NCBI RefSeq assembly: GCF_036983985.1
Contig: NZ_JALAHQ010000002.1
Coordinates: 558,001-622,000, forward strand
DNA length: 64,000 nucleotides
Direction of reading: 5' to 3'
Source: Alishewanella metallidurans
GTDB lineage: Bacteria; Pseudomonadota; Gammaproteobacteria; Enterobacterales; Alteromonadaceae
Shown here: positions 34,349 to 42,975 of the stretch, one piece after another
Layout: each line of letters opens with the position of its first letter
Position numbering within the stretch: position 1 is the first letter of the stretch
The notes under the pieces: model-generated
The model's input: the letters and a program-made list of their open reading frames with translations, nothing else
Databases searched by the model: none
Told to the model about the DNA's origin: nothing
Made by a program: the position numbers and the translations under genes

Positions 34349-35454
34349 TATGATGCACCCTGCTGCAACTGAAAACTTACGGTTGCTAAGTCTTTATCGC
34401 CTTGCCTACGCACATTCCCCTCTACTTTTGCATTGGTAACACCTAGCTGCTTAACCAAAAGCTGCAGCGCTTCAGTAGCTGAGGTCGCTTCAATGCTTAA
34501 AGAAACGGCTGCCTGCCGTTGCTGTACGTTATTAATAACAACGCCTTGCTGATACAAAGGTGCAAGCACCTGCCACAGCTGTAATAAATTATCTGATTCA
34601 GGCAACACCTGTTGTAACTGCTGATAACGGTTAATCATATTGTTTATATGTTCACGCTGCAGCAATAACTGGTTGGCATGATTATTGGCTTGCTGTAGTT
34701 CAACGCGGCTATTTTGCTGTAAATGCTCGGCGATATAACCCATAAATAATAAATACAAGGTAATACTGCCAGCCAGCGGCCACATATAGCGGCTAACTGA
34801 CTTTAACGTACTGTTACGTTGCATTGCTGCTTTATTAATTAAACCAGCAAGAGGGAATTGGTATAGCTTAAATAATGCTTTTAACACATGCTGTTGAAAC
34901 TGGCTACCATTAATAGCAACACGGCCATGCAAGCTGCTGCCTTGAGCTAGCATAAACTGGCTATCCGTTTGCAGCATTCCGCCCTTAATAGCCGATACCG
35001 CCCCCGCATGAGTGCGACTAATAAATATATCGGCTTTATTATCTGGGCTGCGATACGTAACAACATCACCTATTTGATACTGCTCAGCTATAAGCAACGT
35101 TTCTGGAAGATATAATAGAGCATTATGGGCCATGGCTGGCGGTTTTAGCTGATACCAAATTACCGGTATTTTACCATTTAGCGGCTGGCCTAAAATATAC
35201 AAGCTGCCCTTATCTTTAGTAGCTTGTTGAAATTTAACCAACTTTTTCGCATCAGCCTTGCTTGTTACTGGCAGCCATTGCACTTGCTCTGTGTAGCAGT
35301 GACGGCTTAAAACTAGAACCTTACTTTTAGTGGCCACAATAGGCTCTAACCTGCCAGCGGCGGTTAATTTATAATGCTGCTCATCAAGGTAAACAACCTG
35401 ACGTAATAAAAGGCTTTTTGCCGTAGTAATTATGCGAGTAAATAAGTTGGCCAT
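34348..35454 (-). CDS. gspL: Type II secretion protein GspL-like
   Basis: A 368-residue protein with a cytoplasmic N-terminal region of about 220 residues of actin-like strand-helix pattern, one membrane segment (about 227-247), a periplasmic coiled coil (about 250-290), and a C-terminal ferredoxin-like domain. GspL ties the GspE ATPase to the inner membrane platform. The gene is located between gspK and gspM, the canonical place. Sequence is divergent, so MshI is a possible relative. Confidence 0.78.
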   Translation of the reverse strand: MANLFTRIITTAKSLLLRQVVYLDEQHYKLTAAGRLEPIVATKSKVLVLSRHCYTEQVQWLPVTSKADAKKLVKFQQATKDKGSLYILGQPLNGKIPVIWYQLKPPAMAHNALLYLPETLLIAEQYQIGDVVTYRSPDNKADIFISRTHAGAVSAIKGGMLQTDSQFMLAQGSSLHGRVAINGSQFQQHVLKALFKLYQFPLAGLINKAAMQRNSTLKSVSRYMWPLAGSITLYLLFMGYIAEHLQQNSRVELQQANNHANQLLLQREHINNMINRYQQLQQVLPESDNLLQLWQVLAPLYQQGVVINNVQQRQAAVSLSIEATSATEALQLLVKQLGVTNAKVEGNVRRQGDKDLATVSFQLQQGAS

Positions 35455-35468
35455 TGACTATTCTTTGT

Positions 35469-36353
35469 TTAATCTAACCAAATAAGCGGAAATTGGTTTT
35501 CCGGGCGAATGTAACAGATAAAACGGCTTTTCGCTACAGACTCACCATAAGCAACCTTTACTTCTATTAAAAATCGCTGACCCGGAACAAAAGATAAAGA
35601 CTCATAGTCCTCAATGCCGGTTAATGCAATGTAGGTTGCGGCATCTAACTGCCCCTGTTCGCGCAACTGAATAACTTTTGAGGCCACATCAGGGGCAAGC
35701 ATTGCTTTTAATCTAATATCAGGTGCGGTTAGTGGGTTAAGGGTAGAATTAGGCAAAGCGACAACCGCCTCAGCTAATTGACTAAATTGCAATTCTGTAA
35801 TACCCGATACCTGCTTAAATTCAGATAAATTTTGCATCAACATATCTCGGCCAGCCTTGGCGTGGCTTAATTGATAGGTGTTGCTATTGAACCCTTGCCA
35901 ATGCTGCAAGTTAGCAACAATACGCTGAGCATCAGTGCCGCTAATTGCAACCTGTTGCAGTAAGTTACTTAGCTCAGTTTGCATACCGGGCGTTGCCAAC
36001 GACAGCATGCCATAAATATCTTGAATGCGTATTTGGACATTATCAGCCGGAGAAAACGTTTTACCGTAAAAATTCCAATGTTTAGTTAAAATGTTAGCGG
36101 TAGGCGGCTTATGGTTACCCTCACTAAATATGGGTTGCGTAAGCAAAGCGTAAAATAATTCGTTTTGCCACTGCATTAGCATCAACTCTGCTGTAATTTT
36201 ATCTTGCAAAGTGCTGGCAATATTGACTTGTGCGCGACTGGTGAGCGTAAAATGCAGCGCCATAAGCGACAAAATGCTAGTTATAAACAGCACCTGCACT
36301 AACGCAACACCGCTAACATATACAAAGGGTGGTTTAAATGTCGTCATTAACAT
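35469..36353 (-). CDS. gspK: Minor pseudopilin GspK-like
   Basis: A 294-residue pseudopilin. The prepilin-like cleavage site is SG-VALVQVLFITSILSL (Gly15), where the +5 glutamate is missing, as is normal for GspK. It has the large helical insertion domain of GspK (about 110-240). GspK caps the pseudopilus tip with GspI and GspJ. It overlaps gspJ by 20 bp, indicating coupled translation. ATG at 36353. Confidence 0.85.
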   Translation of the reverse strand: MLMTTFKPPFVYVSGVALVQVLFITSILSLMALHFTLTSRAQVNIASTLQDKITAELMLMQWQNELFYALLTQPIFSEGNHKPPTANILTKHWNFYGKTFSPADNVQIRIQDIYGMLSLATPGMQTELSNLLQQVAISGTDAQRIVANLQHWQGFNSNTYQLSHAKAGRDMLMQNLSEFKQVSGITELQFSQLAEAVVALPNSTLNPLTAPDIRLKAMLAPDVASKVIQLREQGQLDAATYIALTGIEDYESLSFVPGQRFLIEVKVAYGESVAKSRFICYIRPENQFPLIWLD

Positions 36354-36999
36354 AAATCATTTTAAATCTATTATCGTTTTTCAATGCATAAATAATTGGT
36401 TCGTTCTGTGCCCAAGTAAGGTTTACAGCATACGGTAACATGCCAATACTCGCCGCATTATAGGTAGCGCTCCACTCTAATTGGCCTTCTGAATCCTCCA
36501 TAAACTGGCTTCTATCAGCAAAGCTTCGCCAACCATAGTAATTAAAGCGAACATGCTTACTTTGCAGCAATACCATGGTTTTATCCGGTTGTGGCAGCGG
36601 AGCATCTCGAAATAGCGGTTGCTTTAAAAAGCTAGATTCAGCGTAAAGCAGTTGTTGCTCGCCACTTGGTAACGTTTTAACTGTGAGACGCACAAGTGCT
36701 TGAGCCGCAGTTTGAAATATTGGCTGGTTGGTAATAAATACCAGTTGCTGTTCATCACCGTAAAATAAATACACCGCATTGTTGTTGGTATCTCGCACGA
36801 TATAATTGGCAGCGCCATGTAATAGCTGGCGTAATAATAATAACTTTTTTGCATCACTAACATGGGTATTAAAGCTGCCTAAGTCTTTACGCCAACGCTC
36901 ACTAAATATAGAGAAGCTAAGGCTGCCAATGTACATCACCACACTGAGTAGCACCATAGCAAGCAGCACTTCAATTAGCGTGAAACCTTTTGCTTTCAT
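36334..36999 (-). CDS. gspJ: Minor pseudopilin GspJ-like
   Basis: A 221-residue pseudopilin with the type IV prepilin site KG-FTLIEVLLAMVLLS near residue 5. The mature domain is beta-rich. The gene lies between gspI and gspK with overlaps on both sides (4 and 20 bp), so its rank as GspJ follows from order, length and the I-J-K tip complex. Confidence 0.85.
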   Translation of the reverse strand: MKAKGFTLIEVLLAMVLLSVVMYIGSLSFSIFSERWRKDLGSFNTHVSDAKKLLLLRQLLHGAANYIVRDTNNNAVYLFYGDEQQLVFITNQPIFQTAAQALVRLTVKTLPSGEQQLLYAESSFLKQPLFRDAPLPQPDKTMVLLQSKHVRFNYYGWRSFADRSQFMEDSEGQLEWSATYNAASIGMLPYAVNLTWAQNEPIIYALKNDNRFKMIYVNDDI

Positions 37000-37424
37000 A
37001 GCCCTTTCCAGCTTAACGACGTAAATTCAAACTGCTGGCTATATTCTTCTTTATTAATGGTTAGTTGCACTTGCCATAAATAAAATTTGTTATCTAACGT
37101 AACAAAACTATCGGTTTCTAATTGAAATTGTGGTGGTGGTGGCGCTTTTTTTATAACAGCTGCAGACCAACTAAATTGATAACTATTTAATACACCTTGC
37201 TGTGTGATAGTTTGGCTAACATCAGCTTGGCGCAAATTAAAGCTGATAGTATCAACCAATAATGGCACTAGAGCGGAAAGCTCTACCGAGCGACTAGCTT
37301 TAATACTTGACTGTGCAGCCCCTTGATATATTTGGCTAACGCTAGCCACTACCGTAAATAAAATAGTAGCCGCAATAAGAACTTCGATCAGGGTAAACCC
37401 TTTAGCATATTGCTTAGTGTTCAT
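36996..37424 (-). CDS. gspI: Minor pseudopilin GspI-like
   Basis: A 142-residue pseudopilin with prepilin site KG-FTLIEVLIAATILFT (Gly9). Small mature domain of about 115 residues, the expected size for GspI. It overlaps gspH by 11 bp and gspJ by 4 bp. Confidence 0.85.
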   Translation of the reverse strand: MNTKQYAKGFTLIEVLIAATILFTVVASVSQIYQGAAQSSIKASRSVELSALVPLLVDTISFNLRQADVSQTITQQGVLNSYQFSWSAAVIKKAPPPPQFQLETDSFVTLDNKFYLWQVQLTINKEEYSQQFEFTSLSWKGL

Positions 37425-37815
37425 ATTTATCTGTTAATAACGAGGCTAAATTAATATGTTGCTCACGCTGGTTAATGCTGAACGTTAATTGATCAGGTTG
37501 TATGTAGCCATTTTGATTGATAACGATGTGCTGTGGGCTAAAAAACAGGTAATTAAAAACCGTGACAACTTCTGGCTCTGTTGGTTGTTGAGGAATGGCG
37601 TAAATAGCTTTACCATCAAACTTAAAGCTGTATTGCTGCTGTTTGGCAAAAGCATTGAAACTTTGCTTATGCAACCAACGCTCTAACATTTGCCGCTCGT
37701 TACGGGCGCGGGCGTTTTCAACTTGTTTAATTGTTAATGGGCCAACTAAGGCTATAGCTATACCTAACAGTACAATAACAATAAGCAACTCGATAAGCGT
37801 AAAACCTAGCTTCAT
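37414..37815 (-). CDS. gspH: Minor pseudopilin GspH-like
   Basis: A 133-residue pseudopilin with prepilin site G-FTLIELLIVIVLLG at residue 4, a very short leader (MKLG). Beta-rich mature domain. It starts 15 bp after gspF. Length and order (G-E-F-H-I-J-K) support GspH. Confidence 0.84.
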   Translation of the reverse strand: MKLGFTLIELLIVIVLLGIAIALVGPLTIKQVENARARNERQMLERWLHKQSFNAFAKQQQYSFKFDGKAIYAIPQQPTEPEVVTVFNYLFFSPQHIVINQNGYIQPDQLTFSINQREQHINLASLLTDKYEH

Positions 37816-37830
37816 CTAACTACACTCATG

Positions 37831-39027
37831 TTAAATGGTATCATTAACAGACATTATGCTAAGTAGCATTACCACCACCACTGAGCCGACTACGCCGCCC
37901 ATAAATAAGATCATTAGGGGTTCAAGCAGGCTGGTTACTTTTGTTGTCCAGCTGGTAAAATCGTTGCGACTTCTACTCGCGATCTCTTCAAACACTAAAG
38001 ATAACTGTCCACTTTCTTCACCCACTTCAAGTAATGACAGATAAAAATCGGGATAAATAGGTGTGCTGCTGAGCGCTTCGGTAAGACTAACCCCACGTTT
38101 AACTTTGGCTCGTGCTGCTGCGACACTATTTCTCAGTATCGTGTTTTTAACCGTGCCAGCGGCTAATTCAATGGCGCTATCAAGTTTTACTCCAGCATCA
38201 AGCATTAGCGCCATGCTGGTGTTAAACCTGATGCGCTCTATTTGTAAAATAGCGGCTTTAATAACTGGCAGTTTAATTAGGTTTTCATCTAACCATTGTG
38301 TTAACAAGCCTTTTTGGGCTACTTGATGTAACGCTACACCAGAGATAATGATGCTAAGCAGTGCCCACCATTGGTATTGCTGCATCCAGTCGCTGGCTGA
38401 AATTAAAAAACGAGTATACACCGGCAGATTATCGGTATTATCGAATAAACCAGACATTTGCGGCACTATGTAATTAAATACAAATACGATAGCTAATACG
38501 CAGACAGAAAATATTACTGCAGGATAAACCAACGCCTGAATAATTTTTGCCTGTAATTCTTTACGAAACTTTAAATCTTTTGCTAAACCGGCAAATACTT
38601 CGGCAAGCTCGCCACTGGCTTCACCCATTTTTACAAGGCTAAGGTAAAGTGCATCAAAATGTTTATGCTTAGACAACGCCTCAGTAAGCGACTCGCCACG
38701 TTTAACCGCAACTGAAAGTTCAGACAATAAGCGGCCCGATGCTGAATTAGCTTTACCTTTACTTAAAATGTGTAGACTACGATCTATCTTTACACCACTG
38801 CGCAATAATAATGCTAACTCGGATGTAATAAATTCAAGCTCGTTAAGCGATAATTTATCAGAAGCAAACAGGGTTAGTGCCGCACTATTTTGCTTAGGTT
38901 TTAATGACAGCAGCAACAAGCCTTGACGGGTTATTTGCTGTTGTGCAGTTTCAAGGCTGTCACTGTCTATTTCACTACTGACAATATTACCTGAACTGTC
39001 GTATGCCTTGTATTCAAACCGTGCCAT
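37831..39027 (-). CDS. gspF: Type II secretion inner-membrane protein GspF
   Basis: A 398-residue platform protein with two GspF domains (about 65-190 and 265-390) and three membrane segments (about 165-187, 215-235 and 370-392). Family segments LRSGVKIDRSLHIL and MLDAGVKLDSAIELAA mark the repeated domain. The ATG overlaps the gspE stop by one base. Confidence 0.94.
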   Translation of the reverse strand: MARFEYKAYDSSGNIVSSEIDSDSLETAQQQITRQGLLLLSLKPKQNSAALTLFASDKLSLNELEFITSELALLLRSGVKIDRSLHILSKGKANSASGRLLSELSVAVKRGESLTEALSKHKHFDALYLSLVKMGEASGELAEVFAGLAKDLKFRKELQAKIIQALVYPAVIFSVCVLAIVFVFNYIVPQMSGLFDNTDNLPVYTRFLISASDWMQQYQWWALLSIIISGVALHQVAQKGLLTQWLDENLIKLPVIKAAILQIERIRFNTSMALMLDAGVKLDSAIELAAGTVKNTILRNSVAAARAKVKRGVSLTEALSSTPIYPDFYLSLLEVGEESGQLSLVFEEIASRSRNDFTSWTTKVTSLLEPLMILFMGGVVGSVVVVMLLSIMSVNDTI

Positions 39028-40697
39028 TAGCCCGCTACCCGAATAACTTCTTCTATTGTGGTCTGGCCATTTATCACTTTAAGTAGACCATCTTGTAGTA
39101 AGGTTCTGCCTCCGCGTTCAAGGTTAAGCTTACGCGCGATTATGGGGAAATTTTCATCTTTAGGTAATGATTTAATAGCATCATCACAACGTAAATATTC
39201 AACAACGGCAATGCGTCCTCGATAACCGGTATGTGCACAAATATCACAGCCTACAGCTTTGTTTAATGTAATAGTTTGATGATGCTTGTTTGCTAAGGCA
39301 TTAAGCTCGTAACGCTGAACTAACGCTTGAGTATCGTCATGCGGTTGTGTGCAATGCAGACATAGCTTTCTAACCAAGCGCTGAGCAATTATGGACACGA
39401 TAGCCGCATTTAGCAGGTACTCTTCAGCACCAAGATCTAATAGCCGCGTATAAGCACTTGGTGCGTCGTTGGTGTGTACTGTTGAAAAGACAAGGTGTCC
39501 AGTAAGCGCCGATTGCATGGCAATTTGTGCAGTTTCTTTATCACGAATTTCACCTAACATAATAATGTCTGGGTCTTGTCGGACGATGCTACGTAAACCT
39601 GCTGCGAAATCGAAACCAATGGCAGATTGTACCTGAACCTGATTTACCCCTTCTAGCTGATATTCTACGGGATCTTCTAAGGTGATTATTTTAACACCTG
39701 GCTCATTAATAGCATTTAAAAACGTATATAAACTGGTAGTTTTACCTGAACCGGTTGGCCCTGTAAGCAAGACTACACCAGATGTTTTTTTGATGTCTTC
39801 ACGAATAAACTTTTCTATATCAGCAGATAAACCAAGCACTTCCATGCTGTAATTTATTGAGTCTTGCCGTAAAAATCGCATAACAATGCTTTCACCGTCA
39901 TGTAATGGCAAGGATGATACCCTGATATCCAAATCTTCATTGGAGATACGCATGGCTATTTTACCATCTTGTGGCCGCCGCTTTTCGGCAATATCCATAC
40001 CTGACAATATTTTTAATCTTGAGGCAACAGGTAACCGCATGCGCGGCGGGATCCAATCTGCTTCTTGTAATACTCCATCAATACGAAAACGAACGCGGTA
40101 ACGATTACCTAACGGCTCTAAATGCATGTCTGAAGCACGAGCACGCAATGCTCGGGAAATAAGTGAATTTAATAAATTTACCGTTGGTGCCTCACCTGCC
40201 AGTTCACGTAGCCGGTCTTCTTCTACATCACTTAATTCATCTGCAATAGCAATTATTGAGCTTGTTTGTGTATATTGCTGATGTAATGCTTGTATTTGCG
40301 CACCCGTAGCAATAAAAAACTTAGCAGACAGGTTGTGTTCTGTTAGCAGCTGATTTACTGGAACGGATAACGGATCGAGCATGACGATATTAGGTTTTGG
40401 CGATGGCGATGTTTCGTCAACACCGACTATAAAGCAATCGTGTTGGCTTAATATTTTATTTAATTCAGACTGTTGTAAGGCGTCTGCAGAAACCTGTTGC
40501 AGGGCTTCATCTGTCCATAAGGGGATAGCCAATAAACTTGAAAAATACTGTGGCAAGCTGTCTTCTGACATCGCTCCCATATTAACAAGAATTTGTTCAA
40601 GTCGACCGCCATATTTTTTTTGAAAAACAACAACCTTATCAATATCTGTTATTGATATTGAAAATTCTTCTTGTAATAACGCTAATGGATCGATCAT
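39027..40697 (-). CDS. gspE: Type II secretion ATPase GspE
   Basis: A 556-residue secretion ATPase that powers pseudopilus assembly. Walker A is GPTGSGKT (313-320), the Walker B region is DPDIIMLGEIRD (375-386), the His box is HLVFSTVHTND (401-411), and a four-cysteine zinc site (CLHC at 446-449 and CDIC near 488) is typical of GspE and absent in some pilus ATPases. The N-terminal 150 residues are the GspL-binding part. Its ATG overlaps the gspG stop (ATGA). Confidence 0.95.
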   Translation of the reverse strand: MIDPLALLQEEFSISITDIDKVVVFQKKYGGRLEQILVNMGAMSEDSLPQYFSSLLAIPLWTDEALQQVSADALQQSELNKILSQHDCFIVGVDETSPSPKPNIVMLDPLSVPVNQLLTEHNLSAKFFIATGAQIQALHQQYTQTSSIIAIADELSDVEEDRLRELAGEAPTVNLLNSLISRALRARASDMHLEPLGNRYRVRFRIDGVLQEADWIPPRMRLPVASRLKILSGMDIAEKRRPQDGKIAMRISNEDLDIRVSSLPLHDGESIVMRFLRQDSINYSMEVLGLSADIEKFIREDIKKTSGVVLLTGPTGSGKTTSLYTFLNAINEPGVKIITLEDPVEYQLEGVNQVQVQSAIGFDFAAGLRSIVRQDPDIIMLGEIRDKETAQIAMQSALTGHLVFSTVHTNDAPSAYTRLLDLGAEEYLLNAAIVSIIAQRLVRKLCLHCTQPHDDTQALVQRYELNALANKHHQTITLNKAVGCDICAHTGYRGRIAVVEYLRCDDAIKSLPKDENFPIIARKLNLERGGRTLLQDGLLKVINGQTTIEEVIRVAG

Positions 40698-41095
40698 TTA
40701 AATATGATATCCGCGTCTTCACCCTCTCCGCCAGCGATACCATTACGCCCATATGACTGTAAAGAAAAAGGCTCACCGTTATTCCCCGGCACGGTATAAA
40801 TATAAGGTGCATCCCAAGGGTCTAGCGGAACATCTTTAGGTAAATAAGGCCCATCCCATTTCGGATTATTTGACCGTCTTAGCTCATTAAGGGTCGCTGG
40901 ATAGTTACCAATATCTAGACGATAAGTGTTTAATGCTGTTGCAATCATTTCCATCTGCACCGCTGCCACTTTACTTTTGTTTGAGCTAACTTTGGAGAAC
41001 ATTTGTGGGGCAACCAATGACATTAACAACCCCAAAATAACAATAACAATTAAGAGTTCAATTAGCGTAAAACCGCGAGTTTGTTTAGACTTCAT
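40694..41095 (-). CDS. gspG: Major pseudopilin GspG
   Basis: A 133-residue major pseudopilin with prepilin site RG-FTLIELLIVIVILG (Gly8) and the hallmark C-terminal region KWDGPYLPKDVPLDPWDAPY followed by the calcium-binding-type loop near the end (GEGEDAD). First gene of the secretion set, which is unusual, as gspG usually follows gspF. The prepilin peptidase GspO is not in the window and is probably shared with type IV pili. Confidence 0.95.
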   Translation of the reverse strand: MKSKQTRGFTLIELLIVIVILGLLMSLVAPQMFSKVSSNKSKVAAVQMEMIATALNTYRLDIGNYPATLNELRRSNNPKWDGPYLPKDVPLDPWDAPYIYTVPGNNGEPFSLQSYGRNGIAGGEGEDADIIFK

Positions 41096-41189
41096 CCGTA
41101 ATCCTGTTAACTAAAACTAACCTAGCACAATAACCCAGTATATTAACGTATGCCTTGAATGCTAACAAGGTAAGCGCTGGCTTCAGACC

Positions 41190-42068
41190 CTAACTGGGCA
41201 AAATAGTTTCGAAATTGGCATTGCCGATACGACTTTGCCAACTCCAACTTTCGCGCACGGCGTCTGATAATACTGTGGGTGTCGCTTGTGGCCATGCCAT
41301 AAGCTGGTTTAAGTCGTGGTACTGCAATGGGTACGTGTTAATAAAACTGTTTAACCAGCTGGTTCTATTACCTATAACAGGTAAGCCGCAAGCTGCGTAC
41401 TCAAGTAATTTTGTTGATGTTTGAAACTGATAAGGGTAAACATTAGGCACATAATTCAGACCAAATTTCGCTTGATTTAATAGCGTTGGAATTTGACTAT
41501 TTGGCACTACACCAACAAACCTAATATTGGCATAATTTTGGTAACGGTGTTGTAAATATGCAGCCGGCTGGCCCACCAACCAAATACTGGCATGAGGACG
41601 AAGTTTTAGAACAACATCTAACGCCTTTTCTAGCTGACGGCTTTTATCCATTGCGCCAACGTAGATAAGATCGCACTTTTTATCGACATTTTCTTGATAA
41701 ACAAACTGGCTAGATAAACCCATATCGCGAAAGCGAACTGCGATACCATCATTAAAATTGAGTAATTCACTTTGATGCTGATTCTGGAATACGCGAAGAT
41801 TGGGCTTTATGTTTAGTCTTTGTTTAAGTTGGTCTTTAAGCCAAGCAAAGGGTGGCGTGGATAATGACGCATATTCATGCACAATAAATTGATGCGGCAT
41901 GGGTTGATAGCGAAAATAGCCCATAAAAAACCACACTATGTCATAGCCGTGTAAATTAGCGTCAGGTGTATTTATTACTACGTGATACTGTTTTCTAAAA
42001 TACTCGGCATAGGCCTGCAACTCTGGTAGTTGCGCTTTAGACTGATGAACAAAGCACAGTGACTTCAA
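41190..42068 (-). CDS. Glycosyltransferase, GT4-like
   Basis: A 292-residue glycosyltransferase of the GT-B fold. The C-terminal nucleotide-sugar site is visible as FQTSTKLLEYAACGLPVIGNRTSW (about 215-240) with IRFVGVVPNSQIPTLL before it. The N-terminal domain is short. TTG start at 42068 with GAGGA eight bases ahead, two bases after the upstream stop codon. Donor and acceptor unknown. Confidence 0.8.
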   Translation of the reverse strand: MKSLCFVHQSKAQLPELQAYAEYFRKQYHVVINTPDANLHGYDIVWFFMGYFRYQPMPHQFIVHEYASLSTPPFAWLKDQLKQRLNIKPNLRVFQNQHQSELLNFNDGIAVRFRDMGLSSQFVYQENVDKKCDLIYVGAMDKSRQLEKALDVVLKLRPHASIWLVGQPAAYLQHRYQNYANIRFVGVVPNSQIPTLLNQAKFGLNYVPNVYPYQFQTSTKLLEYAACGLPVIGNRTSWLNSFINTYPLQYHDLNQLMAWPQATPTVLSDAVRESWSWQSRIGNANFETILPS

Positions 42069-42070
42069 TG

Positions 42071-42973
42071 TTATCGTCCTCGGCTAAAAATAAGTAAACT
42101 CCAGGCTCGTTTTACTAATAACGTCTTAATTACTGTTAAACATTGGGTTAGCGGCAAGCGAAGAAATGACCGCCAAGGGAAAGCCTTGCCGTTATGTAAA
42201 GCAAGATTAACTTGATGACTCGCTAATTGACTAGATGTCATAAATTTACGATGTTTGTCTAGTAGCTGTAGATAACCCGCTTCGCGTTTAGTTGAGGTTG
42301 AAATACGCCCAGCCTCATGTTCTTGATGCAAAATATAGCTGGTGCTTTTAATGCGATAGCCGTTACCAAAAGCAGCTGAGAGCCTTAACCAGGTGTCATA
42401 ATCTTGACAGCTCGGCAGGGTTATATCAAACGCATTAATGGCGCGTAATGTATCAGTTAGTGTGAATAGCTGGTTGCCGACAACATTAGCGTATAATAAC
42501 TGTTGATAGTTTATTGGACGCGCTCGCGCGCCATAATTAAATATTCGGTGCTGCTCAGTTATAACGGTATAGCCGGTACACAAAAAAGCACAATCATTTC
42601 TACTAAACCAATATTGTACAAATTCAGCAATGCGCTGAGGCTTAAATTCGTCATCGTCGTCTAACCCAGTAATAAACTCACCCTTGGCAAGATTAATTGC
42701 CGTATTTCTTGCGAAAGGTGCACCACTAGGTTGATCCAATTTAATGTATTTAACTTGTGGATACTCTGCTGTTAGTCGCGCATTTTGCTTGGCATTTTCA
42801 GCGTTAGAGCCATCATCCACAACGATTATTTCAAGCGCAGGGTAAGTTTGTCCTTTGCAGCTATTTAACGCGCGCGCCAAAAGCTCCGGACGATTTTGAG
42901 TCGCTATGTATACAGTAACTAATGGCTGTTGCTCTAACAATTCTGAGTGTATTGCAGCAGATTTTAATGACAA
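42071..42973 (-). CDS. Glycosyltransferase family 2
   Basis: A 300-residue GT2 protein: VTVYIATQNRPELLARALNS, IIVVDDGSNAENA, and the DxD-type GLDDDDEF at about residue 108, then the CxDYDTWLRL motif. It transfers a sugar from a nucleotide donor with inversion. TTG start at 42973 two bases after the upstream stop codon. A basic, hydrophobic C-terminus may contact the membrane. Confidence 0.88.
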   Translation of the reverse strand: MSLKSAAIHSELLEQQPLVTVYIATQNRPELLARALNSCKGQTYPALEIIVVDDGSNAENAKQNARLTAEYPQVKYIKLDQPSGAPFARNTAINLAKGEFITGLDDDDEFKPQRIAEFVQYWFSRNDCAFLCTGYTVITEQHRIFNYGARARPINYQQLLYANVVGNQLFTLTDTLRAINAFDITLPSCQDYDTWLRLSAAFGNGYRIKSTSYILHQEHEAGRISTSTKREAGYLQLLDKHRKFMTSSQLASHQVNLALHNGKAFPWRSFLRLPLTQCLTVIKTLLVKRAWSLLIFSRGR

Positions 42974-42975
42974 AA

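Noticed and set aside
31163..41095. The secretion set as an MSHA-type pilus locus
   Set aside because: Secretin and some neighbours resemble Msh proteins, but there are four typical minor pseudopilins in H-I-J-K order, a GspG-type pseudopilin with the calcium-loop end, and a GspE with the four-cysteine site; no mshA-like major pilin is seen.
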